Assembly (NCBI GenBank): GCA_000955875.1 | Contig: JYOE01000014.1 | Coordinates: 1 to 64,000, forward strand | DNA: 64,000 nucleotides | DNA from: Terrabacter sp. 28 | Lineage (GTDB): Bacteria; Actinomycetota; Actinomycetes; Actinomycetales; Dermatophilaceae | Direction: 5' to 3' | Shown here: piece by piece, positions 54,715 to 64,000 of the stretch | Numbering within the stretch: the stretch's first letter is position 1 | Layout: the number at the start of each line of letters is the position of its first letter | Position numbers and translations under genes: made by a program | Notes under the pieces: generated by a model | What the model was told of the DNA's origin: nothing | The model's input: the letters and a program-made list of their open reading frames with translations, nothing else | Database searches by the model: none

Positions 54715-54915
54715 ATGAGCGAACAGCGAGAAAGAACCACGACCCACCTGAGTGTCCGCGACATCTGCGAAGAACTCGGCGTCGCCCGATCGACCTTCTA
54801 TGACTGGCGCGCAGCCCGCAAAGCGCCACCGTGCATCAAGCTTCCCAACGGCGACCTGCGAGTGCGGCGAGCCGACTTCGAACGCTGGCTCGAGACGCTC
54901 GAGCAGCCTGCTTGA
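54715..54915 (+). CDS. Excisionase-like helix-turn-helix protein
   Basis: 66 aa. A single winged helix of the MerR/AlpA type: LSVRDICEELGVARSTFYDWRAARKAP, then LPNGDLRVRRADFERWLE. Small proteins of this type directly before an integrase usually act as recombination directionality factors. GAGGGAG precedes ATG 54715; the integrase starts one base after its stop. It probably bends DNA at the attachment sites to promote excision. Confidence 0.82.
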   Translation: MSEQRERTTTHLSVRDICEELGVARSTFYDWRAARKAPPCIKLPNGDLRVRRADFERWLETLEQPA

Positions 54916-54916
54916 G

Positions 54917-56389
54917 ATGGGTGCCACTAGCAGCCGCGACGTTCTCGTATGGGGCGTCCGGCGGTACCGGGGCAAGCGGAAGACGACCTACACCGTTCGT
55001 TGGCGGGTGGCTGGTCACGTGCATCAGGACACATTCGAGACCAGCAAGCTTGCGGACTCATTCCGCGCACGCCTTCTGCTGGCAGTTCAGGCAGCCGAGG
55101 CCTTCGACATCGCAACGGGGCTGCCTCTCTCAGCGGTATCGGCGGCACGTCAGCAAGTCACCTGGCTCAGCCACGCCATGGCCTTCGTAGACGTAAAGTG
55201 GCCTCACTCGTCACCCCGTCATCGGAAAGGCATAGCTGAAGGGCTAGTAACGGCAACGGTCGCTGCCTTCAACGATCGAGTGCCGAACGAGGAGCGGATG
55301 CGACGCGCCCTCGAGCGCTGGGCCTTCAACGCGGGCACTCGTCGGGCCGGTGACGAGATTCCCGAGGAGTTCTCAGCCGCCATCCGTTGGGCCGAGAAGC
55401 ATTCACCGACCTTGGCCGACTTTGCAGGGGCACAAACTCTTCGACGAGTGCTCGACGGACTCGCAAAGCGACTGGACGGTCGCCCCGCTTCCTCGAGCAC
55501 CGTGTCGCGCAAACGTTCTGCGCTATACAGCGCGCTGCAGTATGCAGTCGAGATCGACGAGCTCGACCTCAACCCGATGGACAGACTGGCCTGGAAGCCG
55601 CCGCCACACACAGACGTCGTTGATCGCCGTGTCGTCGTCAATCCCGAGCAGGCACGCGCGCTCCTGGCTGCGGTGCGCCGCATCTACCCGTCACTCGAGG
55701 CGTTCTTCGCCTGCATCTACTACGCGGCCATGCGTCCAGCGGAGGTCCGTCATCTCGCGTCCACCGACCTTGCCCTTCCTGAGGGAGTCGATGCGTGGGG
55801 GTCGATCACCTTGCTCGGTTCGACGCAGACGACAGGGCGAGAATGGACCGACTCGGGCCAGCCCAATGAGGACCGGGCCCTCAAGCATCGCGCTCGCCGA
55901 GCCACGCGAGTCGCCCCGGCCCCTCCAGAACTCGTCGACGCGCTGCATCGCCACCTGGCCGCCTTCGCCCCGGGCGTCGGCGGCCGACTCTTCGTCACCC
56001 GGGCTGGACGGGCCGGCGTACCAGTGGCCCCGCCCTACGCGAGCCCCCAATCCATGGGCACGGTCTACCGCGTGTGGGACTTGGCCCGTCGAGAGGTGCT
56101 CACGGACCAGGAGTACGCCTCTCCCCTCGCCAAGCGTCCCTACGACTTGCGGCACGCCGCCGTGTCGCTGTGGCTTAATGCCGGCGTGCCGGCGACGCAG
56201 GTCGCCGAGTGGGCCGGTCACAGCGTCAACGTCCTGCTGCGCGTCTATGCCGCTTGCATCGTTGGCCAGGATGAGGCGTCAAGGCAGCGTGTAGGGCTCG
56301 CCCTCCGAAGCAGCCACGGTTTTGCCGCTGGATCCGCTGACGCGCCGAGCGCTCAAACTTCCCCACGATTTCCCCACGATCAGCCGTAG
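54917..56389 (+). CDS. Tyrosine recombinase (site-specific integrase)
   Basis: 490 aa. Residues 1-60 form an AP2-like arm-binding domain (YRGKRKTTYTVRWRVAGHVHQDTFE), then a SAM-like core-binding domain (about 80-230). The catalytic domain has the first Arg in YYAAMRPAEVRHL, then YDLRHAAVSLWLNAG (Arg, His), VAEWAGHS (His) and the nucleophile Tyr in LLRVYAAC. ATG 54917 follows the xis stop by one base. It integrates the element at the 3' end of tRNA-Tyr, 100 bp away. All catalytic residues are intact. Confidence 0.92.
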   Translation: MGATSSRDVLVWGVRRYRGKRKTTYTVRWRVAGHVHQDTFETSKLADSFRARLLLAVQAAEAFDIATGLPLSAVSAARQQVTWLSHAMAFVDVKWPHSSPRHRKGIAEGLVTATVAAFNDRVPNEERMRRALERWAFNAGTRRAGDEIPEEFSAAIRWAEKHSPTLADFAGAQTLRRVLDGLAKRLDGRPASSSTVSRKRSALYSALQYAVEIDELDLNPMDRLAWKPPPHTDVVDRRVVVNPEQARALLAAVRRIYPSLEAFFACIYYAAMRPAEVRHLASTDLALPEGVDAWGSITLLGSTQTTGREWTDSGQPNEDRALKHRARRATRVAPAPPELVDALHRHLAAFAPGVGGRLFVTRAGRAGVPVAPPYASPQSMGTVYRVWDLARREVLTDQEYASPLAKRPYDLRHAAVSLWLNAGVPATQVAEWAGHSVNVLLRVYAACIVGQDEASRQRVGLALRSSHGFAAGSADAPSAQTSPRFPHDQP

Positions 56390-56435
56390 ATGGCCGTGTT
56401 AGACCGTCACCAGCCGGACTCGGCCGGCACATGAC

Positions 56436-56479
56436 AGAAGGGCCTCCGGCCGGCGTTTCCGCTGGTCAGAGGCCCTTCT
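56436..56479. terminator. Bidirectional terminator hairpin between integrase and tRNA-Tyr
   Basis: AGAAGGGCCTC (56436-56446) pairs with GAGGCCCTTCT (56469-56479) across a 22-base loop. It lies between the rightward integrase gene and the leftward tRNA, so it could end both transcripts. Confidence 0.65.
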
Positions 56480-56490
56480 GAGCACTGGGT

Positions 56491-56570
56491 GGCAGGTGAA
56501 GGATTCGAACCTTCGAAGCTTTCGCGACGGATTTACAGTCCGCTCCCATTGGCCGCTCGGGCAACCTGCC
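56491..56570 (-). tRNA. tRNA-Tyr (anticodon GTA)
   Basis: The minus strand begins GGCAGGT and ends ACCTGCC, giving a 7-bp acceptor stem. The anticodon region reads GGACTGTAAATCC (GTA). The long variable arm is typical of bacterial tRNA-Tyr, and GGTTCGAATCC is the T arm. The 3' end faces the integrase, which makes it the likely attachment site, remade intact by the element. Confidence 0.95.
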
Positions 56571-56707
56571 GTGGTGCGTCTGGAAGGATAGCAAGAGATC
56601 GGGCGGGCTCCGAATCGGGATCTCGACGACGCTTTCTGCGTGTCTGCACACCCTTCAGCGCCACGCCCGACAGACCAGCCACCAGCACTCGGAAGGACCC
56701 AACACCG

Positions 56708-57202
56708 ATGGCCGACTCCTCGTTCGACATCGTCAGCAAGTTCGACAAGCAGGAGATCGCGAACGCGGTCAACAGCGCCAGCAAGGAGATCGCGACTCGC
56801 TACGACTTCAAGAACGTCGGCGCCTCCGTCGATCTCGCCGGCGAGGTGATCAAGATGAAGGCGAACACCGAGGAGCGCTGCCTGGCCGTCCTCGACGTCG
56901 TCCAGACGCACCTCGTCAAGCGCAAGGTGAGCCTCAAGCACCTCGACGTGCCGGAGGCCGGACCGCGCCTCTCCGGCAAGGAGTACCACCTCGACGCCCC
57001 GCTCAAGGAGGGCATCTCGCAGGAGAACGCGAAGAAGATCAACAAGCTGATCCGCGACGAGGGACCCAAGGGCGTCAAGAGCCAGATCCAGGGCGACGAG
57101 CTGCGCGTCTCGAGCAAGAGCCGAGACGACCTCCAGGCCGTCCAGCGCATGCTGCGCGAGGCGGACCTCGACGTCGCACTCACCTTCACCAACCAGCGCT
57201 GA
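56708..57202 (+). CDS. YajQ-family nucleotide-binding protein (DUF520)
   Basis: 164 aa, the usual length. MADSSFDIVSKFDKQEIANAVN, RYDFKNVGASVDL, HLVKRKVSLKHLD and the C-terminal VQRMLREADLDVALTFTNQR are family signatures. YajQ proteins bind cyclic di-GMP in some bacteria and are otherwise of unclear role. ATG 56708 fits the family start. Host gene beside tRNA-Tyr, followed by a terminator. Confidence 0.92.
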   Translation: MADSSFDIVSKFDKQEIANAVNSASKEIATRYDFKNVGASVDLAGEVIKMKANTEERCLAVLDVVQTHLVKRKVSLKHLDVPEAGPRLSGKEYHLDAPLKEGISQENAKKINKLIRDEGPKGVKSQIQGDELRVSSKSRDDLQAVQRMLREADLDVALTFTNQR

Positions 57203-57207
57203 TGCGC

Positions 57208-57234
57208 GGGCTCGCTTGGCACGCAAGCGAGCCC
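57208..57234 (+). terminator. Terminator of the YajQ-family gene
   Basis: GGGCTCGCTTG and CAAGCGAGCCC form perfect 11-bp arms with a 5-base loop, starting six bases after the stop at 57202. Confidence 0.75.
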
Positions 57235-57247
57235 ACAACACCAGACC

Positions 57248-57281
57248 ACGTATGCCGTCCACCCCGGTGGGCGGCATACGT
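57248..57281. terminator. Second hairpin, terminator of the opposing NUDIX gene
   Basis: 16-bp arms (57248-57263 and 57266-57281) with one G-T pair and a 2-base loop, six bases after the end of the leftward DUF4031-NUDIX gene. Together with the hairpin at 57208 it separates two convergent genes. Confidence 0.7.
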
Positions 57282-57286
57282 GCGTC

Positions 57287-58075
57287 TCAGAACGGGCGGG
57301 TGAGACCTCGCAGGTCGGGGAAGACCTCGACCGCGAGCGGCCACCAGAAGAGATGGCCGCAGAGCTCTGCGTACTCCTCCGGGGTGACCCAGCGCGTCTC
57401 GTGGATGCCGTCGTCACCGTCGTTGATCTCGGGTCGCACGTGCTCGAGCCTCGTGCGGAAGACCTGGAGGTAGGGCTTGTCGCGCGTGAAGAGGTTGTCG
57501 TCGGTGCGGGGCGTGAATCTCTCGTAGCCGCAAGGGAGCACGTCGGGGTGACGCAGACGCAGTCCGGTCTCCTCGTACGTCTCGCGCACGGCGTTCTCGA
57601 CCGGCGTCTCGTCCTCCTCGCGCCAGCCCCCGGGCGAGCCCCACTCCCCCCGCCGGACGCTGTGCACCGCGACGAAGTCGCCGCGGCGGTCGCGCACGAA
57701 CACCATGGCGGCCAGCACCCGCGCGTGGTCGAGGGGGTCGTCGGAGGCCACGAGGTCGACGTCGCTGGCGCCGTTGGGGAACGACACGTCGAGGATGCGG
57801 CGCACGCCCCGGTCTCGCTTGCGCTTGCGCAGCCGCAGGCCCGAGGCGTTGAGCCGTCGCGCGAGGTCGACACCGGTCGTCGGGATCGCGCCCGCATCGA
57901 CGGCCGACTGCCAGCGCGCCTCCGGCACGTCGTAGTGGTCGCCGTCGAACGAGCGGGGGTGCAGCTGAGCGGTGCGCGCGACGGTGTGCAGCTCGTCGTA
58001 GGAGGTGTCGCTGACCAGGTGCGCGAAGAGCCGACCGTGCGCAGGCCAGATGGGCTCGTCGATCCACACGGTCAT
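57287..58075 (-). CDS. DUF4031 and NUDIX hydrolase fusion
   Basis: 262 aa. Residues 1-90 are DUF4031 (MTVWIDEPIWPAHGRLFAHLV, FDGDHYDVPEARW). Residues about 115-250 are a NUDIX hydrolase with the complete box, beginning GGWREEDETP and ending RETYEETGL. NUDIX enzymes hydrolyse nucleoside-diphosphate derivatives; the DUF4031 role is unknown but the fusion is common in actinobacteria. ATG 58075 gives the family start. Host chromosome. Confidence 0.88.
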   Translation of the reverse strand: MTVWIDEPIWPAHGRLFAHLVSDTSYDELHTVARTAQLHPRSFDGDHYDVPEARWQSAVDAGAIPTTGVDLARRLNASGLRLRKRKRDRGVRRILDVSFPNGASDVDLVASDDPLDHARVLAAMVFVRDRRGDFVAVHSVRRGEWGSPGGWREEDETPVENAVRETYEETGLRLRHPDVLPCGYERFTPRTDDNLFTRDKPYLQVFRTRLEHVRPEINDGDDGIHETRWVTPEEYAELCGHLFWWPLAVEVFPDLRGLTRPF

Positions 58076-58216
58076 GGGTCCGAGCCTAGGCCAGCCGCCC
58101 GACACCGCCGAACCCGTCGCCGCCTGTGGATGACGACGGCCGCGTGCCGACCGCTCGACCTAGCCTCGGACGAACGCGGCCACCACCGGGTCGGCCACCG
58201 ATCGAGGAGTAGACAC

Positions 58217-58507
58217 ATGTCCCGTTCCGTCGTTGACACCGAACGCATCGCCGCGGCAGCCGGCGACATCCACCGGCTCGCCGACACCATCACGTCGAGC
58301 ACCGCTGAGCTGCGCGGCCGGCTCGCCGGCATGGGCGCCGACTGGCAGGGCCCGGCCAAGGTCGAGTTCGAGCGCGTCATGCACGACTACCAGCGCATCC
58401 AGGCCCAGATGACCGAGGCGCTCGCCGACGTCGGTCGCCTCACGCTCAAGGCCTCGACGGCGTACGCCGAGCACGAGAACGCGACCAGGGCCCTCTTCTC
58501 CCGCTGA
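58217..58507 (+). CDS. WXG100-family (ESAT-6-like) protein
   Basis: 96 aa helical hairpin. The turn is ADWQGPAK, the WxG position, and a long second helix follows. WXG100 proteins are exported as dimers by type VII (ESX-like) systems; no other type VII gene is in the window. AGGAG precedes ATG 58217. Confidence 0.85.
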   Translation: MSRSVVDTERIAAAAGDIHRLADTITSSTAELRGRLAGMGADWQGPAKVEFERVMHDYQRIQAQMTEALADVGRLTLKASTAYAEHENATRALFSR

Positions 58508-58757
58508 GCCGCCCCACCGGTCGGTCCGCCCGGTCCCGGATGCCCGTCCCCCCGGCCGCCGCTGATTCCTCCCCGTCAGCGGCCGACCGGTAGGAGCCCG
58601 ACCCCGGCACCCCCAGCCGGTCCGGTATGCAGGACCCGAGGGGGCGGCCCGCGGCGATCAGGCGTCCGGCTCCCCTCGGCAGAGCGGTCCGATTGAGGCG
58701 ACCTTCACCCGAATCCGCCCCGTGCGCCCGTCTTGTCGGGATACTCGTTCCACGCCC

Positions 58758-61700
58758 ATGCCACCCCAACGGGGCGCAGTGCTCGAGCAGCTGCGAGGTG
58801 CCATGCAGGGTCCGACGAGGACTGAGTACCACCGACGTGGCCTGCGCGCGGAGCGAAGGCGACTTCGCGGCTCGATCTTCTCGTTGGCGCTGCTCGTCCC
58901 GTTGCTCTGGCTCGGCGCGCTGGGCACGCCGACGCACGACGAGCTCGTGGCGGCGACCGGCATCTCGAGCGTCCTCGTCACGGCGATGATGACCTACGTC
59001 CTCGTGTCGATCGAGCGCAGCGCGGGACGCGACGCCGACTCCTGGTGGTCCGTGGCCCGGATCCCCCAGCTCGTCTTCGGGGTCGACCTCATCGTGCTGG
59101 TGGTCTGGGCCGCCCCGTGGGCTCGGAATGCGCTTGTGTCTGGCAGCTCTGGGCAGTGGCTGCTTGTCGTCTCGGGGTGGATGATCACCATCTCCCTGGT
59201 CATTGGAGTCGTCGCGCTCGTCCGGCTCGACCTTCGCGTGACGATCGACCAGGTGGAGGCACGCTCGGAGCAGCGACGGGCCGCAGCAGCAGAAAGCGCC
59301 CCACCGGACCAGGCCGATCCCTCTCGTGCGACGGAAGACGCAGGCCGGAGCGATGTCGCCCGGGGCGGGGAGCCGGCAGCGCACGGTCGCGAGGTCGTCG
59401 CCTGCTCCGGAGGCGGGATCCGCGCCTCCGCCTTCGTCCTCGGCGGGCTCAACGCGATGCAGGACCGCGCCATCCAGGACCCGAAGAGGCCTGAACCGAG
59501 CCTCGTGGCGGTGAGCGGTGGCAGCTACATGGCCGCAGCCATGGGACTGCTGCGTGGCTGGTCCCCGACGGGATCCCCCGACGGCTTTCCGAAGGTGCCG
59601 TGGACCGCTGCCTTCAGTCTCCGATCCCCGGAGCTGCAGCGTCTCCGGCGGCACACCCGCGACCTGGTCGAACCTCGAGCCGAGGTCGTCTCGGCCTTCT
59701 TCCAATGGCTGCTCGGGGCCCTGGTCAACCTGTCGGTGCTGTTCGGCGCCGTGACACTGCTCGGCTCCGTCATGGGCTGGCTCACGAGACGGGCCTCCGC
59801 GTTGTCGTACGCCCGGTCGCAGCTGACGTGGGCGATCCCCTCGTGGGTGCTCTGGCTGCTCGCCGGGCTGGCCGTGGGAATCGTGCTCGCCACCATGAAC
59901 GTGTGGATCCGGCAGACCCGACGCGACGCGCCCAGGGACCCCGACGCCCGGACGGTGTCCGGGCCGGGCGCCGAGAGCACCCGGCGCGGTCTCGGCCTCG
60001 CGCTGCTGGCCACCGCGTTCGTCTTCGTGGCCGTCCCCGGCGCCGTCACGGGGCTGAGCGCCCTCTCCGCCAACAACCAACCGACCCCAGCGGTCGCGCG
60101 CGTGATCCACGTCATCGGACTGACGGCGGAAGATCAGTGCGACCGGGCCGCTGCTGAGTCCGTGCTCCTGGCCGCCAGGGCCGCCCGGGCGGACGCAACC
60201 CTCAGCCCGGGCGAGAAGAGGTCCTTCGACGCCGGTGCCTGTGGCTTCGTCACCACCGTCACTCTCTCGGGGAACCTCGAGGAGTGCGTCTCCGGCGCGG
60301 CGGCAGCCTGTCCACGTTCCGACGCGCAGTGGCGCGCACTCGGGGCGGCGACGCTCGACGCGGCGGGTGAGGTCAAGCGCACCGGCGTCGCCCAGTGGGC
60401 ACTGCTCGGGGCGGTCCTCAGCTCCGTCGTAGGGCTGATCCGCGGCGGCATGATCTCTCCGGGAGACGGCGAAAGCCGCCTCGTCGGTCGGCTGAAGCGC
60501 ACCGTCTTCGCCTGGGTCCCCATGCTCCTGTTCGGCCTCGTCCTGCTCTGGGTCGTTCTCGTCGCCGTCTTCGGCATCGTGACGGACCCGAGCTCGATGA
60601 ACAGGGGGTGGCGTTACGCGTTGCCGCTGGCCGGGCTGGTGTGCGCGATCTGGGTCGATGCCAACGTCACCTCGCTGCACGGTTACTACCGCCGACGCCT
60701 CGCCCACGCCTTCGCGGTGCGTCGGACGCCTCCCGGGTCAGCTGGGGAAGGCGTCGCACCACTGGACGAACAGGCGTACTACTCCTTCGCCGACCTGCGT
60801 CCAGACCGTCAGGCAGGCCCCGCTATCCCGTTGTCCATCGCGACCACGGCGAACATCCGCGCCTACGACGAGGCGCCGACCCGCCGGGGTGGCATCCCGT
60901 TCGTCTTCTCCCCTGACGTCGTGGAGCTCGCGCTGCCCGACGACGCCCCACACCGCCTCGACAGTGCCGCCTACGCTGCCTTCGCCGGACGCGGGAGGAC
61001 GACGATCATGTCGGCCGTCGCCATGAGCGGCGCAGCCGTCAGCCCGATGGCGGGACGCTACTCGAAGGCGATGTCCCCCTTCCGGCTGCTTCTCACCGCC
61101 CTCAACATCCGCGTCGGCGTCTGGGTGCCGAACCCGCTGTGGTTCGGCGACGAGTCGATCCGGACCACGACGGTTGGCGAGTACCTCACCCGCTGGCCGG
61201 CGGCGCCGTGGCTCGACAGCCGGCCGGGCATCGGCCAGGTCCTCAACGAGGCCGCCGGTCGGGGCTCCCTCCTCGACCGCTGGATCTACCTGACCGACGG
61301 CGGCCACCTCGACAACACCGGCCTGGTGGAGGCCGTCCGGTCCCTGCAGCGGCCGTCCAGCCCCACAGGGCAAGCATCGGAAGGTCAACCGGCAGTGGGC
61401 GGCACGGTGATCGTGTTCGACGCGAGCAACGACCGCGAGGGCACCTGGGCTGCTGTGGGCGATGCGCTGTCGGTGATCGCCTCGGACCTCGGCGTCGTCC
61501 TCACCCTCGACGACAAGGCACTGCGCGGCACCATGCCGGGAACGAGCGCGGACCAGCGCCCTGCTGCCCGGTGGTGGCGCAGCACGCCGAGCGACGCGCC
61601 GCCCGACTACGCCCGCATCTACGTCGCTCCGGAGGCGGGCATCCGCGTGCTCGTGGTCAAGGCGGTCCGCCCCGGAGATCTGGCCTCGGTGGTGCTCCCC

Positions 61701-61997
61701 GAGGCCGTGCGCTCGTTCGCGATGCGACATGCCGACTTCCCTCGCGCGGCGACCACGCGTCAGGACTTCGGCGACCTCGAGTTCGAGGCCTACCGGCAGC
61801 TCGGCTGGTGGTGCGCGACCGAGGGGCTGCGCCTCCTCGACCGCGTCGGGCCGATCGCCTCGGCCCGGGATGGGTCAGCGGAGTCGTCGCCGACCGAGAC
61901 GTCGGCCGGCTCGCCTGCGCGCGGCACGCCGCAGCGCGGCTCGACCGAGCCCGGATCATCAACGGGTGGCGAACCGGACGACCCCGGCACCGCCTGA
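58758..61997 (+). CDS. Large membrane protein with patatin-like phospholipase domain
   Basis: 1079 aa. Two or more N-terminal helix pairs (about 40-160), then the patatin oxyanion motif VVACSGGGIRASAFVLGG and nucleophile VAVSGGSYMAAAMG. A block of membrane helices (about 310-650) follows, and the catalytic Asp appears only late in LTDGGHLDNTGL. As in the ICE hydrolase at 40102, membrane helices are inserted within a lipase fold. Start uncertain (58758 or 58803, the latter with GCGAGG upstream). Probably a membrane phospholipase; substrate unknown. Confidence 0.8.
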   Translation: MPPQRGAVLEQLRGAMQGPTRTEYHRRGLRAERRRLRGSIFSLALLVPLLWLGALGTPTHDELVAATGISSVLVTAMMTYVLVSIERSAGRDADSWWSVARIPQLVFGVDLIVLVVWAAPWARNALVSGSSGQWLLVVSGWMITISLVIGVVALVRLDLRVTIDQVEARSEQRRAAAAESAPPDQADPSRATEDAGRSDVARGGEPAAHGREVVACSGGGIRASAFVLGGLNAMQDRAIQDPKRPEPSLVAVSGGSYMAAAMGLLRGWSPTGSPDGFPKVPWTAAFSLRSPELQRLRRHTRDLVEPRAEVVSAFFQWLLGALVNLSVLFGAVTLLGSVMGWLTRRASALSYARSQLTWAIPSWVLWLLAGLAVGIVLATMNVWIRQTRRDAPRDPDARTVSGPGAESTRRGLGLALLATAFVFVAVPGAVTGLSALSANNQPTPAVARVIHVIGLTAEDQCDRAAAESVLLAARAARADATLSPGEKRSFDAGACGFVTTVTLSGNLEECVSGAAAACPRSDAQWRALGAATLDAAGEVKRTGVAQWALLGAVLSSVVGLIRGGMISPGDGESRLVGRLKRTVFAWVPMLLFGLVLLWVVLVAVFGIVTDPSSMNRGWRYALPLAGLVCAIWVDANVTSLHGYYRRRLAHAFAVRRTPPGSAGEGVAPLDEQAYYSFADLRPDRQAGPAIPLSIATTANIRAYDEAPTRRGGIPFVFSPDVVELALPDDAPHRLDSAAYAAFAGRGRTTIMSAVAMSGAAVSPMAGRYSKAMSPFRLLLTALNIRVGVWVPNPLWFGDESIRTTTVGEYLTRWPAAPWLDSRPGIGQVLNEAAGRGSLLDRWIYLTDGGHLDNTGLVEAVRSLQRPSSPTGQASEGQPAVGGTVIVFDASNDREGTWAAVGDALSVIASDLGVVLTLDDKALRGTMPGTSADQRPAARWWRSTPSDAPPDYARIYVAPEAGIRVLVVKAVRPGDLASVVLPEAVRSFAMRHADFPRAATTRQDFGDLEFEAYRQLGWWCATEGLRLLDRVGPIASARDGSAESSPTETSAGSPARGTPQRGSTEPGSSTGGEPDDPGTA

Positions 61998-62211
61998 CCT
62001 CAGCGGAGCCGCGCGCCATGTCGTGCTCCACACCCGGTACCCCGAGGGGCGTCAGTGTTGCCCACGAGGCAGACGCCGAGCCGTCGCTTTCGGGGTGGCC
62101 TGCCGCTGACATCATGCGCCCGGCCGGGCCAGCGACGTCCGGCCGGGCCCCGCGCCGCGCCCGCAGCCACGCAGGCCGGCCGGCGACGCCGTCAGCCCCG
62201 AGGACCGCATG

Positions 62212-62247
62212 CCGAAGGGCGGCTCCCCGTGGGGAACCGCCCTTCGG
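62212..62247 (-). terminator. Terminator downstream of groEL
   Basis: CCGAAGGGCGG and CCGCCCTTCGG close a hairpin, with additional GGCTCC/GGGGAACC pairing inside, about 30 bases after the end of the leftward groEL gene. Confidence 0.75.
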
Positions 62248-62277
62248 ACGTGACTGCGTCGCGTGGGGCAGCTGGGC

Positions 62278-63987
<1,710 letters not shown>

Positions 63988-64000
63988 TCACGTCGCTGCG

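Larger units (their letters stand above)
9209..56490. mobile_element. Integrative conjugative element at tRNA-Tyr (left boundary unresolved)
   Basis: An integrase beside the 3' end of tRNA-Tyr, an excisionase-like gene, a MobF relaxase, a VirB/VirD4-type transfer set, a primase and a defence-like island together define a conjugative element. The right boundary is the tRNA 3' end at 56491. The left boundary is placed provisionally at the end of the relaxase gene, because 7.2-9.2 kb holds chromosomal gene debris. No direct repeat of the tRNA end was recognised on the left, so the xyl genes could also belong to it, or the element could have been remodelled. Confidence 0.65.

Overview
The window is high-GC DNA of an actinobacterium. 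Support comes from GTG/TTG starts, frequent 1-4 bp gene overlaps, Lsr2, a WXG100 protein, a DUF4031-NUDIX fusion and the GroEL sequence. The gene set on the right edge would suit the Micrococcales (for example Intrasporangiaceae), but that placement is an inference. It reads as three blocks.

(1) 1-7014: pentose and xylan use. It holds a secreted GH43 glycosidase (C-terminus off the left edge), xylB, xylA and the divergent ROK repressor xylR, with palindromic operator candidates. After it comes a scar (7.2-9.2 kb) with two broken genes: the C-terminal part of thiC directly behind an in-frame stop, and a short frameshifted piece of a sugar ABC-transporter binding protein.

(2) About 9.2-56.49 kb: an integrative conjugative element (ICE) inserted at the 3' end of a tRNA-Tyr gene. 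At its right end lie a tyrosine integrase, an excisionase-like protein and Lsr2. At its left end are a MobF relaxase and a regulator-cupin pair. The transfer genes are an NlpC/P60 wall hydrolase, a pilin-like protein, a VirB8-like candidate, VirB6/TrbL-like, SCO6880-type and VirB4-like proteins, then VirD4/TraG 8.5 kb further on, followed by HNH, DUF4913 and CHC2-primase genes. Cargo sits in two places. Between virB4 and virD4 are small membrane proteins, a HigBA-type toxin-antitoxin with a protease-domain antitoxin and, most notably, a four-gene overlapping operon that looks like a complete ubiquitin-like conjugation system: beta-grasp Ubl, E2-like, JAB/JAMM peptidase and E1/ThiF-like. Between the primase block and the integrase lies a defence-like island. 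It holds a TIR-like plus PD-(D/E)XK pair, a 1004-residue membrane alpha/beta hydrolase, a frameshifted gene, a PIN protein with an 826-residue nuclease, an Mrr nuclease, a metallopeptidase, a winged-helix nuclease and an IS110 element with a possible bridge-RNA region.

(3) 56.49-64 kb: host chromosome. It carries tRNA-Tyr, a YajQ-family gene, DUF4031-NUDIX, WXG100, a large membrane patatin-like protein and groEL, several with clear hairpin terminators.

The ICE can plausibly excise (Int/Xis), nick and unwind DNA (MobF), couple it (VirD4) and move it through a compact Gram-positive type IV system. The Ubl system, the toxin-antitoxin and at least five orphan nuclease genes look like anti-phage or anti-plasmid cargo. 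No left attachment repeat of the tRNA end was found, so the left boundary is open.
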